A stretch of 48,273 nt of DNA from Planctomycetota bacterium (GTDB taxonomy: Bacteria > Planctomycetota > UBA1135 > GCA-002686595). Shown piece after piece: positions 7,893-17,007 of the stretch. The notes under the pieces were generated by a model that was not told the DNA's origin, made no database searches, and saw only the letters and a list, made by a program, of their open reading frames with translations. Within the stretch, counting starts at the first letter, position 1; each line of letters begins with the position of its first letter. Where the stretch lies: positions 1 through 48,273 of the forward strand of contig CANKOY010000025.1 of NCBI GenBank assembly GCA_947484275.1, given 5' to 3'. The translations under genes were made by a program, and so were the position numbers.

Positions 7893-8371
7893 GCAATCTT
7901 CGCGCACTGATCCACCAGCTTGAAGCCTACGCCCAAGAGGAGCTCGATCTGCAATCGCGCACGCTCGTCGTCCTGCGCGAGCAGGAGGCCGCGCTCTTCA
8001 ACGGCGACCTCGAGGCTATGCGACGCGACATGCAGCGCCTCGACAAAGAACTCGTCGGCGCCGCATCGCGCAGCGGACGTCGGAGCGATCTTCTGCGCCG
8101 ATTGGGCCTGGAATTCGGCGTTGCGCCGAAGACCCTGACACTGACGAGCATTTGCACCCGACTTGGACGCGACGGCGAGCGCCTGACGCGTATCGCGGGC
8201 GAGTTGCGCGAGGCCACTCAGTCCGTGTCGCGGGCCACGCGCCGCCTCGGGGCCCTCGGGCGAATGCACGCGAAATTGAACGACGAGATCCTCGGCACCG
8301 TACTCGCCGACAGCGGAGTCGACCGCAACAACATGGAGCGCTGCGGCGCGCTCCTCGACGCGCGGGTCTAA
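7889..8371 (+). CDS. flgN: Putative FlgN-family export chaperone for FlgK/FlgL
   Basis: A 160-residue, almost all-helical protein (MSNLRALIHQLEAYAQEELD ... LVVLREQEAALFNGDLEAM ... LDKELV), the pattern of FlgN. It starts at GTG 7889 in a GTGA overlap with flgJ and lies 6 bp before flgK. FlgN binds the C-terminal helices of the hook-filament junction proteins FlgK and FlgL, which are the next two genes. The family has low sequence conservation, so the call leans on helix pattern, length and position. Confidence 0.75.
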   Translation: MSNLRALIHQLEAYAQEELDLQSRTLVVLREQEAALFNGDLEAMRRDMQRLDKELVGAASRSGRRSDLLRRLGLEFGVAPKTLTLTSICTRLGRDGERLTRIAGELREATQSVSRATRRLGALGRMHAKLNDEILGTVLADSGVDRNNMERCGALLDARV

Positions 8372-8377
8372 GCCACG

Positions 8378-10717
8378 ATGAGCTCCCTTGCAATGAACAT
8401 GGGCTTGAAGGCGCTGCTTGCGGCGCAGTCAAAGCTCGAGACGATCGGACACAACGTCTCGAACGCGGGCACTGCGGGTTACTCCCGTCAGACCCTCGAT
8501 GTGGCCACGAGCCACACCCTGCGTATCAACGGACTGATCCAAGGCACCGGCGTAGATGCACAGGTCGTGCGGCGCACGGTGGACCTCCTGCTGCATGCAC
8601 GTCTGACGCAGCAGACCTCCGTTGTCTCGCGCCTCGCTGCGCGCATCGACGGGCTGAGCGAAGCCGAGTCGCTGTACGCCGGCGGCACGGGCGGCGGCCT
8701 GAACCAACTGTTCAAGAGCTTCTTCGGCAGCCTGTCGACACTTTCGTCGACGCCCGAGGATCGCAATCTGCGCAGCAACGCCGTGCAGTCTGCCGCGAAC
8801 ATCGCCACGAAGTTCCGCCAAATGTCCGGCGGAGCGGAGAACATCGGCGTCGACGCCATTGGCCGTATCAAGGGCCAAGTGGCTGCGGTCAATAGCCTGG
8901 CCGAGCGCATCAGCCGACTGAACGGGCAGATCCTGGCCAGTGAATCCAGCGGCGCTCCGGCGAACGATCTGCGCGATGCGCGCGAGCTTGCGGTGAGTGA
9001 GTTGTCGCAGCTGACCGACGTGCGCGCCATCGAGGACGAGCGCGGGGCCCTGCGCGTGCTCGTCGGCGGCCAGACCCTGGTCTCGCCGGTCGGCTTCAAT
9101 CGTCTCGAAGTCACCACCGACGGCCGCACCAGCGCATCCGTGCGCATCCACGGCGCCAGTGTGGACGCGGCGATCACCGGTGGAGAGATCGGCGGGCTGC
9201 TCGGCGTGCTGCGCGACTTCTTGCCGGGCATGCACGACGACGCGAACTCGATCGCGCGCAATTTCATCCTGGAGACGAACCGCGTGCACTCGACGGGCAT
9301 CCCATCCAGCGGACCACTGCGTGCCATGACCAGCGCGAATGCGCTCGTGGACCAGGACAACGACGGGCAGGTGCTAGACGAGCTGCTCACCAATTCTGGA
9401 CTGCCCTTCGAAACCGTGAACGGCGAGTTGTTCGTCAACATCACAGACTTGGCCAGCGGCGCCATGACGAAGCACCGGGTGCCGATCGACGCGAGCAGCG
9501 CGACGGTTCAGGACCTTCTCTCGGCCCTGTCCGCCATTCCGCACCTGTCGGCGAGCATCGACGGACAAAATCGCGTCAGGCTGCAGGCGGACTCGGGCTT
9601 CGGCTTCGACTTCAGTCCGCGGCTCGATGGCACGCCCGACGAGATTGGCAGTTTCGGCGGCGCGCGCGCGACCCTTGCCAGCGGCTCGAACGGTCCCTTT
9701 GCACTGGCCAGCGGCAACACGCTCGACTTCAGCGGCCCCCTGGGCCCGTTCTCCGTCAGCCTTCAGCCGCAGCAGTTCCAAAACATGGCCCAGGCCACGG
9801 CGAGCGAGCTTGCCGCGGTCCTCAACGCGGACGCGAACTTCCAGGGTAACGGCTTGGTGGCGACCGACATCGGCGGCGCGCTCGTCGTGCAGACCACCGC
9901 CAAGGGCACCGGCGCGTCGTTCACGGTGACCGCGGGCAGCGCGAATGCCGCCCTGGGCTGGACCAATGGAACGGTGCTGCAAGGCAAAGCGCTCGACGTG
10001 AGTCCGAAAGTCAGCGGCACATACACCGGCGCGGCCAACGACGAATGGACTTTCCGTCCCAGCGGCGACGGCACGATCGGCGTCACGCCGGGCCTCAAGC
10101 TCAACGTATTCGACAAGAACGGCGTGCAGATCGCGCAGCTCGACGTCGGAGCGAACTACACGCCGGGCACGGAGCTCGCCGTGCGCGACGGCGTCAAACT
10201 CGCCCTTGGCATCGGCGACGTGTCCGCGGCAAACAACGATCAGTTCCGTCTGAACGTCGCGGCTGACGGGGACACTTCCGATGTGCTCGTGGCTCTCGGC
10301 ATCAACACCCTGTTCGTCGGCACCGATGCCGCGACGATTGCCGTGCGCAGCGACCTTCTGGAAAATCCGGAACTGCTAGCCACGTCCGCCAGCGGGGCGT
10401 CGGGCGACGGCGGAAACCTCCTCAAGTTGCTCGGCCTCGGCGAGGCGGGCATCGAGGGCCTTGGCGGCGTGTCGTTCGACGCGGGCATCTCTGGCGTCGT
10501 CGGCGGTTTGGCCCTGGAGCTGTCCAGCGCGCGCGACGCCGCGGAATCCGAGGGATTCCTGCACCAAAGCCTGGAATCGCGCCGCGATCAGATCAGTGGC
10601 GTCAACGTGGACGAAGAGCTGGCGCACATGATCGAGGCCCAGCAGGCCTACCGTGCCGCCGGCGAGTTCATGCGCGTGGTCAGCGAACTCAACGCCGAGC
10701 TGTTCAACCTCATCTAG
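8378..10717 (+). CDS. flgK: Hook-associated protein 1 FlgK
   Basis: A 779-residue junction protein between hook and filament. The N-terminus (LKALLAAQSKLETIGHNVSN, AGTAGYSRQTL) and C-terminus (SGVNVDEELAHMIEAQQAYR, AAGEFMRVVSELNAELFNLI) are the conserved coiled-coil ends. The middle, about residues 290-680, is an enlarged beta-rich region, making it over 200 residues longer than enteric FlgK (about 550). It is exported by the flagellar apparatus without a signal peptide, probably chaperoned by the preceding FlgN-like protein. Confidence 0.95.
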   Translation: MSSLAMNMGLKALLAAQSKLETIGHNVSNAGTAGYSRQTLDVATSHTLRINGLIQGTGVDAQVVRRTVDLLLHARLTQQTSVVSRLAARIDGLSEAESLYAGGTGGGLNQLFKSFFGSLSTLSSTPEDRNLRSNAVQSAANIATKFRQMSGGAENIGVDAIGRIKGQVAAVNSLAERISRLNGQILASESSGAPANDLRDARELAVSELSQLTDVRAIEDERGALRVLVGGQTLVSPVGFNRLEVTTDGRTSASVRIHGASVDAAITGGEIGGLLGVLRDFLPGMHDDANSIARNFILETNRVHSTGIPSSGPLRAMTSANALVDQDNDGQVLDELLTNSGLPFETVNGELFVNITDLASGAMTKHRVPIDASSATVQDLLSALSAIPHLSASIDGQNRVRLQADSGFGFDFSPRLDGTPDEIGSFGGARATLASGSNGPFALASGNTLDFSGPLGPFSVSLQPQQFQNMAQATASELAAVLNADANFQGNGLVATDIGGALVVQTTAKGTGASFTVTAGSANAALGWTNGTVLQGKALDVSPKVSGTYTGAANDEWTFRPSGDGTIGVTPGLKLNVFDKNGVQIAQLDVGANYTPGTELAVRDGVKLALGIGDVSAANNDQFRLNVAADGDTSDVLVALGINTLFVGTDAATIAVRSDLLENPELLATSASGASGDGGNLLKLLGLGEAGIEGLGGVSFDAGISGVVGGLALELSSARDAAESEGFLHQSLESRRDQISGVNVDEELAHMIEAQQAYRAAGEFMRVVSELNAELFNLI

Positions 10718-10725
10718 GGCACGCC

Positions 10726-12159
10726 ATGACGATCCGACCGACACAGTCTTCGACCTTCGCGCTGGTGCAGAACGGTTTGCTGTCGAACTTCAGCAAGCTC
10801 GTCGATGCACAGGGCCAAGTTTCATCGGGCAAGCGCATTCTGCGCCCATCGGACGACCCGGCGGGCACGTCGCGCGCGCTGACGCTGAACAACCGCATGG
10901 ACGTGACGTTGCGCTTCATGGACGCCATCCAGGGCGGGACGCGCGAACTGGACATGGCGGCGAGCGTTCTGCAGGACGCTGGCGGGGCGATTTCCCAGGC
11001 GCGCGGCCTGGTGCTGCAGGCGCTCAACGGCTCCACCAACGCCGGAGATCGGCGCCTACTAGCCGAGCAGATCCGACAAATCAAAGACCAGTTGCTCGAC
11101 CAGGCGAACTCACAGGCCAGCGGCCGTTACCTGTTCGGCGGCACGGCGATGGGCGGGAAGCCCTTCGGCGTTGGCAATGTGCAGGGCTTCTCGGCGACGA
11201 CGTACTCCGGCAACCACGACCAGCAACAAGTTTTGGTGGGCAGCGACCTGCGCATCGCGATCGGACTGCCTGGCAGCGACATTTTCGCCGCGTCGGATCC
11301 TACGGGGACGAGCTTCGCCGGCCTGACTGGCGCGAGCAACGGCCTGCGCGTGGATCAGGGCAGCGGAGCCGCCACGCTGTACGTGCGTCATGACTCGACG
11401 ACCTTGAACGTTCCCGGTGGCATCGCCCTCGTGGGCGGAGGCGCCCAGGACAACTTGATCGGGAGTCACATACTGTCGATCGATCCGGTGGCGGGCACGG
11501 TGACGCTCGGCGCGGGCCCCGCCCAGGCCCTGCCCAGCGTGGGCTCGGCGAACTACACCGATTTCGAGCTGACCAACGCTGCCGGCGACAAAGTGCACTT
11601 GGATTTCACGGCCTGGGGCGGCGGCGCGGACAACGGCACTGTCGTCGGCGCCGGGTCGATGTCGCTGGACAACACGAATTGGACCGTCATCGACGGGGTC
11701 TCGACCGATGTTGAACTGATCGATGCGAGCACGAACACCGTGCTGCACGTCAATGTCACGCAGATTCACCGCGCGGGCAACGAGCTGGTGAGCTTCGACG
11801 GCACGGTCAACCTCTTTGACACCCTGGAGGCGATCGCAGTCAGCCTGGAGAACCCCGACGGGCTCAGTTCCGCGGAACAGGATGCCCAAGTGCGCCTCTT
11901 CTTCGGCGAGATCGATCGCAACCACGACAACGTCCTGGCGGCACTGACGACCCTTGGCGCGCGCAGTGAACGCATGAAGACGCTCGAAAGCGACTACGGC
12001 GAACATGGGACGGAACTTGCGACACAACTCTCGCGCATCGAGGACGCGGACTACAGCCAGGTCGTGCTCGACATGATGCGCGCAGAGCAGGCGCTGCAAT
12101 TGACGCAGTCCATTGGTTCCCGGCTTTTGCAGACCTCGCTCCTCGACTTCCTGCGCTAG
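10726..12159 (+). CDS. flgL: Hook-associated protein 3 FlgL
   Basis: A 477-residue flagellin-like junction protein. The N-terminus (LLSNFSKLVDAQGQVSSGKR, RPSDDPAGTSRALTL) and the C-terminus (LSRIEDADYSQVVLDMMRAE, QALQLTQSIGSRLLQTSLLDFL) are diagnostic. The variable middle (about 150-360) is larger than in enteric FlgL (about 317 residues), paralleling the enlarged FlgK. The gene begins 8 bp after flgK. Confidence 0.95.
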   Translation: MTIRPTQSSTFALVQNGLLSNFSKLVDAQGQVSSGKRILRPSDDPAGTSRALTLNNRMDVTLRFMDAIQGGTRELDMAASVLQDAGGAISQARGLVLQALNGSTNAGDRRLLAEQIRQIKDQLLDQANSQASGRYLFGGTAMGGKPFGVGNVQGFSATTYSGNHDQQQVLVGSDLRIAIGLPGSDIFAASDPTGTSFAGLTGASNGLRVDQGSGAATLYVRHDSTTLNVPGGIALVGGGAQDNLIGSHILSIDPVAGTVTLGAGPAQALPSVGSANYTDFELTNAAGDKVHLDFTAWGGGADNGTVVGAGSMSLDNTNWTVIDGVSTDVELIDASTNTVLHVNVTQIHRAGNELVSFDGTVNLFDTLEAIAVSLENPDGLSSAEQDAQVRLFFGEIDRNHDNVLAALTTLGARSERMKTLESDYGEHGTELATQLSRIEDADYSQVVLDMMRAEQALQLTQSIGSRLLQTSLLDFLR

Positions 12160-12161
12160 TC

Positions 12162-12467
12162 ATGATCGATCCGCACATCACCACCGGCGCATCTGGCGCA
12201 GCCCACGTCGCTCCGATCGCAGGCCAGCGATCCGGCGTCGACGCCCCCGCGACATTGGGCGGAGCCCGCTTCCAGGCATTGCTCGAAGCGCTCGACCTGC
12301 GCTCACAGAACATTGCCAAGGCCGCCCAGGAGCCGCTGTCCGCCGAGTCGCTACCGGCGGCGGTGAAAGACGCGCGCGCTTCCATGGAAGACGCACTGGA
12401 ACTCGGGAAGAGTTTGCTCGAGGCCCTGCGCCAGGACGCGGCGCAGTCGACCAGATCGAAGCGCTGA
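12162..12467 (+). CDS. Small helical protein of the flg operon, unknown
   Basis: A 101-residue protein whose ATG lies two bases after the flgL stop. The first 30 residues are low-complexity; about 35-95 is predicted helical (GARFQALLEALDLRSQNIAK ... ASMEDALELGKSLLEALRQ) and ends with a basic tail. The spacing of hydrophobic residues recalls FliE, but the true FliE is at 28,696, and FlgM was considered without finding its C-terminal motif. No function assigned; its place suggests a flagellar accessory or chaperone. Confidence 0.6.
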   Translation: MIDPHITTGASGAAHVAPIAGQRSGVDAPATLGGARFQALLEALDLRSQNIAKAAQEPLSAESLPAAVKDARASMEDALELGKSLLEALRQDAAQSTRSKR

Positions 12468-12471
12468 TCAC

Positions 12472-13569
12472 GTGCACTCGCTCACCACCTCGCACACCCA
12501 AGATCGCGCACGCGGGTTGATGGAGCGCTGCCTGCGGCCAGGTCGCACGCCATCGCTTGCCGGCGAATTCCCGCTGATCTTCGACGAGCGCTTCAGCGGC
12601 CGCGTGGTCGCCTACATCGACGGCGGCGACGTTCGCTCCACCTGCGCAATCATCGTGCGCGAGATGCTCTTCGAAGGCGTGCGGATGCGCGTGGGCATGA
12701 TTGGTTCCGTGGCCACCCAACCCGCCTGGCGCGGACGCGGCCTGGCGTCGACGGTGCTGGACGAGGCCGAGGCCTGTCTCGCGCGCGAAGGCTGCGCAAT
12801 TTCATTCCTGTGGGCCGATGATCCGGACTTCTACGCGGGCCGCGGCTATGGCCCGTTCGGCTGGGAAGTCGATTTCCTTGTGCCGGCCGCGGTGCTGAGG
12901 CCGATTGTAAGCGAGGCACGGATCCGCACGCTTGTGCCGGACGACACGCTGGCCGTGCAACGCTTGTACATGCGAAACGTCGCGCGCCTGGACCGCACGC
13001 TCGAGGAGACTGCAGCGCTGCTCGCCTGTCCAGGCATGGAAACGCTCGTGCTGCAGCACCAGAGCGTCGTTCGGGCCTACGCTTGCCTTGGCCGCGGCGC
13101 CGATTTCCAGAACACGGTGCACGAGTGGGGGGGTGAGGCCGAGGATGTGGTCGCCCTCTTGGCCGAGCACGCGCGGCGTTCCGCGCGCGCGGGAATCGAA
13201 GATCCCATTGCGCTGATCGCTCCGCCCGATGCGTCTGCGTTGCGCAAACGCCTGACCGATCTTGGGGCCCAAGTGGTCGAGGGTGTGCTCGCCATGGCCA
13301 AGCCCCTGGACACCCGAGTCCTGGCCGAGCTGTTAGGGCGCTTCGGCGGCGAATGGCGCGCGGAGCAGGACCGATCCCCCGGCTCACACTCCGCGATCGT
13401 GCTGCGCGGTCCGAGCGGACGGCTTGCGCTCTCGGGCGATCAGGTCATGGAGACACTGTTCGCCGCGCGCGGTGAACGGACCGCCATCGCGAAACTCGAG
13501 CATTCGTTAGGGTCCCTGGCTCCCAAGCTCCCGCTCGCCCCGTTCATCTGGGGCCTCGACTCGATCTGA
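12472..13569 (+). CDS. GNAT-family N-acetyltransferase, probably two GNAT domains
   Basis: A 365-residue protein starting at GTG 12472, five bases after the previous stop. Residues about 60-135 carry the acetyl-CoA-binding motif (VGMIGSVATQPAWRGRGLAS, TVLDEAEACL) and the GNAT C-terminal pattern FYAGRGYGPFGWE. The second half (about 150-330) looks like a degenerate second GNAT fold (VRAYACLGRGADFQNTVHEW), as in Eis-type double-GNAT enzymes. The substrate is unknown. Being last in the flg operon, it could modify a flagellar protein, but it may simply be a passenger. Confidence 0.8.
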   Translation: MHSLTTSHTQDRARGLMERCLRPGRTPSLAGEFPLIFDERFSGRVVAYIDGGDVRSTCAIIVREMLFEGVRMRVGMIGSVATQPAWRGRGLASTVLDEAEACLAREGCAISFLWADDPDFYAGRGYGPFGWEVDFLVPAAVLRPIVSEARIRTLVPDDTLAVQRLYMRNVARLDRTLEETAALLACPGMETLVLQHQSVVRAYACLGRGADFQNTVHEWGGEAEDVVALLAEHARRSARAGIEDPIALIAPPDASALRKRLTDLGAQVVEGVLAMAKPLDTRVLAELLGRFGGEWRAEQDRSPGSHSAIVLRGPSGRLALSGDQVMETLFAARGERTAIAKLEHSLGSLAPKLPLAPFIWGLDSI

Positions 13570-13575
13570 GCCGTT

Positions 13576-14178
13576 CTATTTCTTCGCGCCGTAGTTCGCG
13601 GGAAACATGCGCCGCTCCACTGCTTCGATCACGATGTGCAGCACCTTGATGTGCACTTCCTGAATGCGGTCGGAGGTCTGCGCGAGCGGCACGACGATCG
13701 GGATATCGACCATGGCTCTCAACTTGCCGCCGCCCTTGCCGAGCAGGCCGACGATCTTGATTCCGCGCTCGCGAGCAACTTCGCAGGCGCGAATGATGTT
13801 CGGGGAGTTCCCGCTGGTGGAAATGGCCACGAGCAAGTCGCCCGGTTTTCCAAGGGCCTCCACCTGCCGCGCAAAGACCTCGTCGAATCCGAAATCGTTG
13901 GCGATGCAGGTCAACTGGCTGGGATCGGCGAAGGCCACCGCGGCCAGGGCTCGCCGGTCGGCTCGGAAGCGCCCGGTCCATTCCTCGGCAAAGTGCATCG
14001 AGTCGCACATGCTGCCGCCGTTGCCGCAGGACATGAGCAGCCCACCGGCAGCCAAGGTGGCCGCCGCGGCCTCAGCGAACTGCTGAACCCCGGTCAGGCC
14101 CTCCGGAGCGTCCAGAAATGCGCGCAGGGTCTTGGCTGCCTCCTCGAACGAGGCCCGAATCGGATCTTGGGCAGTCAT
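13576..14178 (-). CDS. gmhA: Sedoheptulose-7-phosphate isomerase (GmhA-like)
   Basis: A 200-residue single SIS-domain protein, close to E. coli GmhA in length. Key regions are CGNGGSMCDSMHFAEEWTGR (51-70, including Glu65 at the catalytic-Glu position), the phosphate-binding STSGNSPNI (120-128), and RIQEVHIKVLHIVIE (171-185) carrying the catalytic His near 181. It converts sedoheptulose 7-phosphate to D-glycero-D-manno-heptose 7-phosphate, the first step to ADP- or GDP-heptose for LPS core or glycoprotein sugars. ATG 14178 is chosen because it starts the family-like region; an upstream in-frame ATG at 14346 adds 56 unconserved residues. The genes for the later heptose steps are not nearby. Confidence 0.88.
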   Translation of the reverse strand: MTAQDPIRASFEEAAKTLRAFLDAPEGLTGVQQFAEAAAATLAAGGLLMSCGNGGSMCDSMHFAEEWTGRFRADRRALAAVAFADPSQLTCIANDFGFDEVFARQVEALGKPGDLLVAISTSGNSPNIIRACEVARERGIKIVGLLGKGGGKLRAMVDIPIVVPLAQTSDRIQEVHIKVLHIVIEAVERRMFPANYGAKK

Positions 14179-14361
14179 GGGCGGATTCTCCGGGGCACGG
14201 CCGACGGCCACAAGGCCACGGGCGACAAACGGCCTCGTTGTTGACCGCGCGACCCGGGTTTCCCACTTGCACTCGGGTGGAGCTGGGGGGAATTCGGACG
14301 ACCTGGGGCCCTCGGGGTCGTTGACAGGAGCTCGCCGCGTCTGCACCCTCCAGTTTCAACT

Positions 14362-14658
14362 ATGAAAAGTCTCCTAGGGGGCTATTTGCGCCAGCTGCGG
14401 GGCAAGGAAAGCCGCACCCTCTTCGCGAGACGCGTGGGGCTCTCCTACACGTTCGTCAGGGAGATGGAATTGGGCAACCGCAGGCCCTCGGATCCCATTC
14501 TCGTGCAGCTTGCCGAGCGCCTATCGGCCGACCCGCGCCGGATGTTCCTGTACGCGTACTGCGATCGCTCTCCAGGCCTGAGGAAAGTGCTGCAGGACGG
14601 CGAGCTCGCCGATTTGTGGGAGCTGATGCCCCGCGAACGGCCCGCGGAGTCTCGCTAG
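14362..14658 (+). CDS. XRE-type helix-turn-helix DNA-binding protein
   Basis: A 98-residue protein. Residues about 5-55 form a Cro/C1-type HTH (LGGYLRQLRGKESRTLFARR, VGLSYTFVREMELGNRRPSD), followed by a short helical C-terminus. Divergent from gmhA across a 183-bp spacer that contains TTGACA (14321-14326) but no good -10 box. Its stop codon lies inside the left arm of the MITE-like palindrome that follows, so the last residues may derive from that insertion. Targets unknown. Confidence 0.75.
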   Translation: MKSLLGGYLRQLRGKESRTLFARRVGLSYTFVREMELGNRRPSDPILVQLAERLSADPRRMFLYAYCDRSPGLRKVLQDGELADLWELMPRERPAESR

Positions 14659-14728
14659 CAGACCGTTGACAAAATCCCGTCGCGAAGCACGTCTTGCCGT
14701 AGTCGGGACTTTTTCAACGGGCTGCTAG
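14655..14728. mobile_element. 74-bp palindromic MITE-like element
   Basis: Two 25-bp arms, 14655-14679 and 14704-14728, are inverted repeats with 22 of 25 positions matching, around a 24-bp centre. Each outer end is CTAG, and the right arm contains ACTTTTTCAACGGGCTG, a sequence familiar from terminal repeats of IS1182-like and related elements (recollection, not a search). There is no coding capacity. It lies between two convergent genes and could also act as a bidirectional hairpin terminator. Confidence 0.55.
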
Positions 14729-14865
14729 GACCAGCGATCCGGGCAGTGCGACCCGGCCGCCCGCGGGGACAAAGATGTGCGGCACGTCCGGTGCGATCGT
14801 TTCGTGGGACGGTCATTTCCGCTGCGCTGCCGAGCCCTCTTGGATTAGCCCGGCCCTCGAGCGGG

Positions 14866-15591
14866 CTAGGGCCGGCGTTCCTGGTTTGAGAGCCAACGAA
14901 AGAGCAGTGTCGCGGCTCCCGCGCCAAGCAGTTGCGCAACGATGAAACCTGGCGTGTCCATCGGCCGGATTCCTGCGAACGTGTCCGTGGCCGCGCGCGC
15001 CAGGGTCACCGCAGGATTCGCGAAGGACGTCGAGGAAGTGAACCAGTACGCAGCGGTGATGTATGCGCCCACCGCGATTGCTGTGGTCTCGAGCCCTTTC
15101 TGCGCGCAACCGAGAACGACGCTGATCAATCCGAAGCTGGCGATGAACTCACCGAGCATCAGAGGCGCCCCCGCCCGCACATGTCCCGAGGCGGCGAACA
15201 GCGGCTGGTGAAACATCCCGTGGGCCAGTGCCACACCGGCGAAGGCTCCCAGCAGTTGGGCCAGGAGGTAGGGCGCGAGTTCGCGGCGAGGGAGTCTTCC
15301 AAGGAGAGCTTCCGACAAACTCACAAGCGGATTGAGGTGCGCTCCTGAGATGGAGCCGAAAGTCAGAATGATCGCGATCAGGCCGGCCCCCGTGGCCAGC
15401 GCGTTCGCGAGCAGTGCGAGCGCTACGTTTCCGGCGCTCAGCTCCTCGGCCATGATCCCGGAGCCGACGACCGTCGCGAGCAGCATCGCGGTTCCGATGC
15501 CCTCGCAGACCGCGCGCTTCGCGAGATTGTGGCGTTCCATGGGGTGCGACGGACTGGCGACAGTCAACGGCTTGGCCTCGGGAAGACTCAC
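14866..15591 (-). CDS. Aquaporin / MIP-family channel, arsenic-operon-like subtype
   Basis: A 241-residue protein with about six membrane segments and the two half-helix motifs of the MIP family: [11 protein letters not shown] near 88 (NPL instead of NPA) and [11 protein letters not shown] near 197. The C-terminal part ([20 protein letters not shown]) resembles the aquaglyceroporins found with arsenic genes (AqpS type), though no ars gene is visible here. It starts at GTG 15591 in a GTGA overlap with ispG; an ATG at 15540 would remove 17 residues. A perfect 8-bp hairpin (14850-14857 / 14868-14875) overlaps its stop codon. The transported solute is inferred only. Confidence 0.85.
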   Translation of the reverse strand: MSLPEAKPLTVASPSHPMERHNLAKRAVCEGIGTAMLLATVVGSGIMAEELSAGNVALALLANALATGAGLIAIILTFGSISGAHLNPLVSLSEALLGRLPRRELAPYLLAQLLGAFAGVALAHGMFHQPLFAASGHVRAGAPLMLGEFIASFGLISVVLGCAQKGLETTAIAVGAYITAAYWFTSSTSFANPAVTLARAATDTFAGIRPMDTPGFIVAQLLGAGAATLLFRWLSNQERRP

Positions 15592-16742
15592 TGCCCCGAC
15601 TGCGAAGGCTGGCTCGCAGCTTCTCCGATCATCCGATCCAATTCACTGCGCAAACGCGGCAAGATCTCGTCGTACTTGTACGCGCCGAGATCGGACTCGC
15701 CGCGCTTCAAATTCACGTAGTTCGGGCCGCACCACAGACCCAAGTCCGCGTCGTCGGTTTCCCCGGGGCCGTTCACGCGACAGCCCATGATGGCAATCGT
15801 CAGATCGTGCTCCTTGGCGTAGCCGGTCAACGTGCGCACGTCCTCCGCAAGTTCGACGAACTTTTCGTTTTCCACGCGCGAGCACGATGGGCAGGCGATG
15901 ATGTTGAGCCCGCTGAAGAAATTGGGCGGAACGGAGCGGAATCGTCCGTGCTCGATGTCGTCGAGCAATTCGCGCCCGACGGCGATCTCCCTGCCCTTGT
16001 CGTCGAAGGGCACGGTCAAGGAGACGCGCAGCGTATCGCCGATGCCGCGCGCGAGCAGTTGCTCGAAGGCGATGCGCGTCTTGATGATGCCCTCGGGCGG
16101 CATGCCGGCTTCAGTGACCCCAAGGTGCACTGGCACATCGGGGCGGGCCTCGGCGAAACGCACGTTGGCGTCGACCACCAGCCGCGGATCGGAGTCCTTG
16201 ATCGAAATCAGATAGTCGTGAAATCCCAAGTCATCGACGATCGCGCAATGATCGATGGCGCACTGGGCGATCGCAGCCACCGGATCGTTGGGATAGCGCT
16301 GCTTGTACTCCGGCGCGACCGAGCCGGCGTTGACGCCGATGCGCAGGGCCAGTGAGTGGCGGCGCGCCACATCCACGAGGAAGGCAACTTTCTCGCGAAC
16401 GGACTTGTGCTTCTCGTGATGGTGAAGGTGTCCGGGGTTGTAGCGCAGCTTGTCCACGAAGGGCGCCACCGATTCGGCCAGACGGTAGTTCTCCTGCAGA
16501 TCGACGGACAGTCGCGCCGTGGTCGCTGCGCGGATCTTGCCCAGGGCTTCCACGTCGGCCTGGCTGTCCACCGCGATGCGGATCAGGTCCGCGCCGGCGG
16601 CTTCCAGAATCTTCACCTGCCGCAGCGTGGCCGGGATGTCCTGGGTGCGCGTTGCGGCCATGCTCTGCACGGCGATGGGGGCCGAGCCGCCGATGCGTAG
16701 GCCGCGGACCGAGATCGTGCGCGTCTTGCGGGGGGGGATCAT
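15588..16742 (-). CDS. ispG: 4-hydroxy-3-methylbut-2-en-1-yl diphosphate synthase IspG
   Basis: A 384-residue enzyme of the MEP isoprenoid pathway that reductively converts MEcPP to HMBPP using a 4Fe-4S cluster. The N-terminal TIM barrel has [20 protein letters not shown] and [16 protein letters not shown]. The C-terminal part carries the cluster ligands CPSC near residue 280 and a further Cys in [10 protein letters not shown]. This is the compact two-domain bacterial form. The aquaporin overlaps its 3' end. Isoprenoid genes are not otherwise present nearby. Confidence 0.95.
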   Translation of the reverse strand: MIPPRKTRTISVRGLRIGGSAPIAVQSMAATRTQDIPATLRQVKILEAAGADLIRIAVDSQADVEALGKIRAATTARLSVDLQENYRLAESVAPFVDKLRYNPGHLHHHEKHKSVREKVAFLVDVARRHSLALRIGVNAGSVAPEYKQRYPNDPVAAIAQCAIDHCAIVDDLGFHDYLISIKDSDPRLVVDANVRFAEARPDVPVHLGVTEAGMPPEGIIKTRIAFEQLLARGIGDTLRVSLTVPFDDKGREIAVGRELLDDIEHGRFRSVPPNFFSGLNIIACPSCSRVENEKFVELAEDVRTLTGYAKEHDLTIAIMGCRVNGPGETDDADLGLWCGPNYVNLKRGESDLGAYKYDEILPRLRSELDRMIGEAASQPSQSGQ

Positions 16743-16924
16743 TGGCCGGGCATGTTAGTCCCCATGTTGCGCCCGGTCCTCATTTTGGGGAGGAGGACAG
16801 GTTTCCAGAGCTTTCCTGCCCCGGCTGGGGACCTGGCTGCGGACTAAGGCCCTGGAGTGCAGTCATACCAAGCGCGCCCAGGGCTCCATCCCCCTCGCGA
16901 GTCCGGGCACGCATGACCGCCTCC

Positions 16925-16982
16925 TGGGATTCGTCCCAGAGAGCCCCATCCGTACCTGAGGCCGGGTGGGGCTCTTTCTTTT
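16925..16982 (+). terminator. Orphan intrinsic terminator with preceding UUCG-loop hairpin
   Basis: A 13-bp stem (16940-16952 with 16963-16975, one G-U pair) is followed by TTTCTTTT. Just before it, TGGGA-TTCG-TCCCA (16925-16938) forms a small hairpin. The T-run is only on the plus side, yet no plus-strand gene lies between 14,658 and this point, and an oxidoreductase gene starts about 25 bp later. It may end a small RNA begun after 16,743 or act as an attenuator of the oxidoreductase gene. No known riboswitch, 6S or SRP RNA motif was recognised in the 265-bp gap. Confidence 0.75.
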
Positions 16983-17007
16983 CCTGCGGCCCGCGCATCA
17001 TGTGGCC

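Noticed and set aside
12162..12467. FlgM (anti-sigma-28) identity for the 101-residue protein
   Set aside because: Size and place would fit, but the FlgM C-terminal sigma-binding pattern is not visible.
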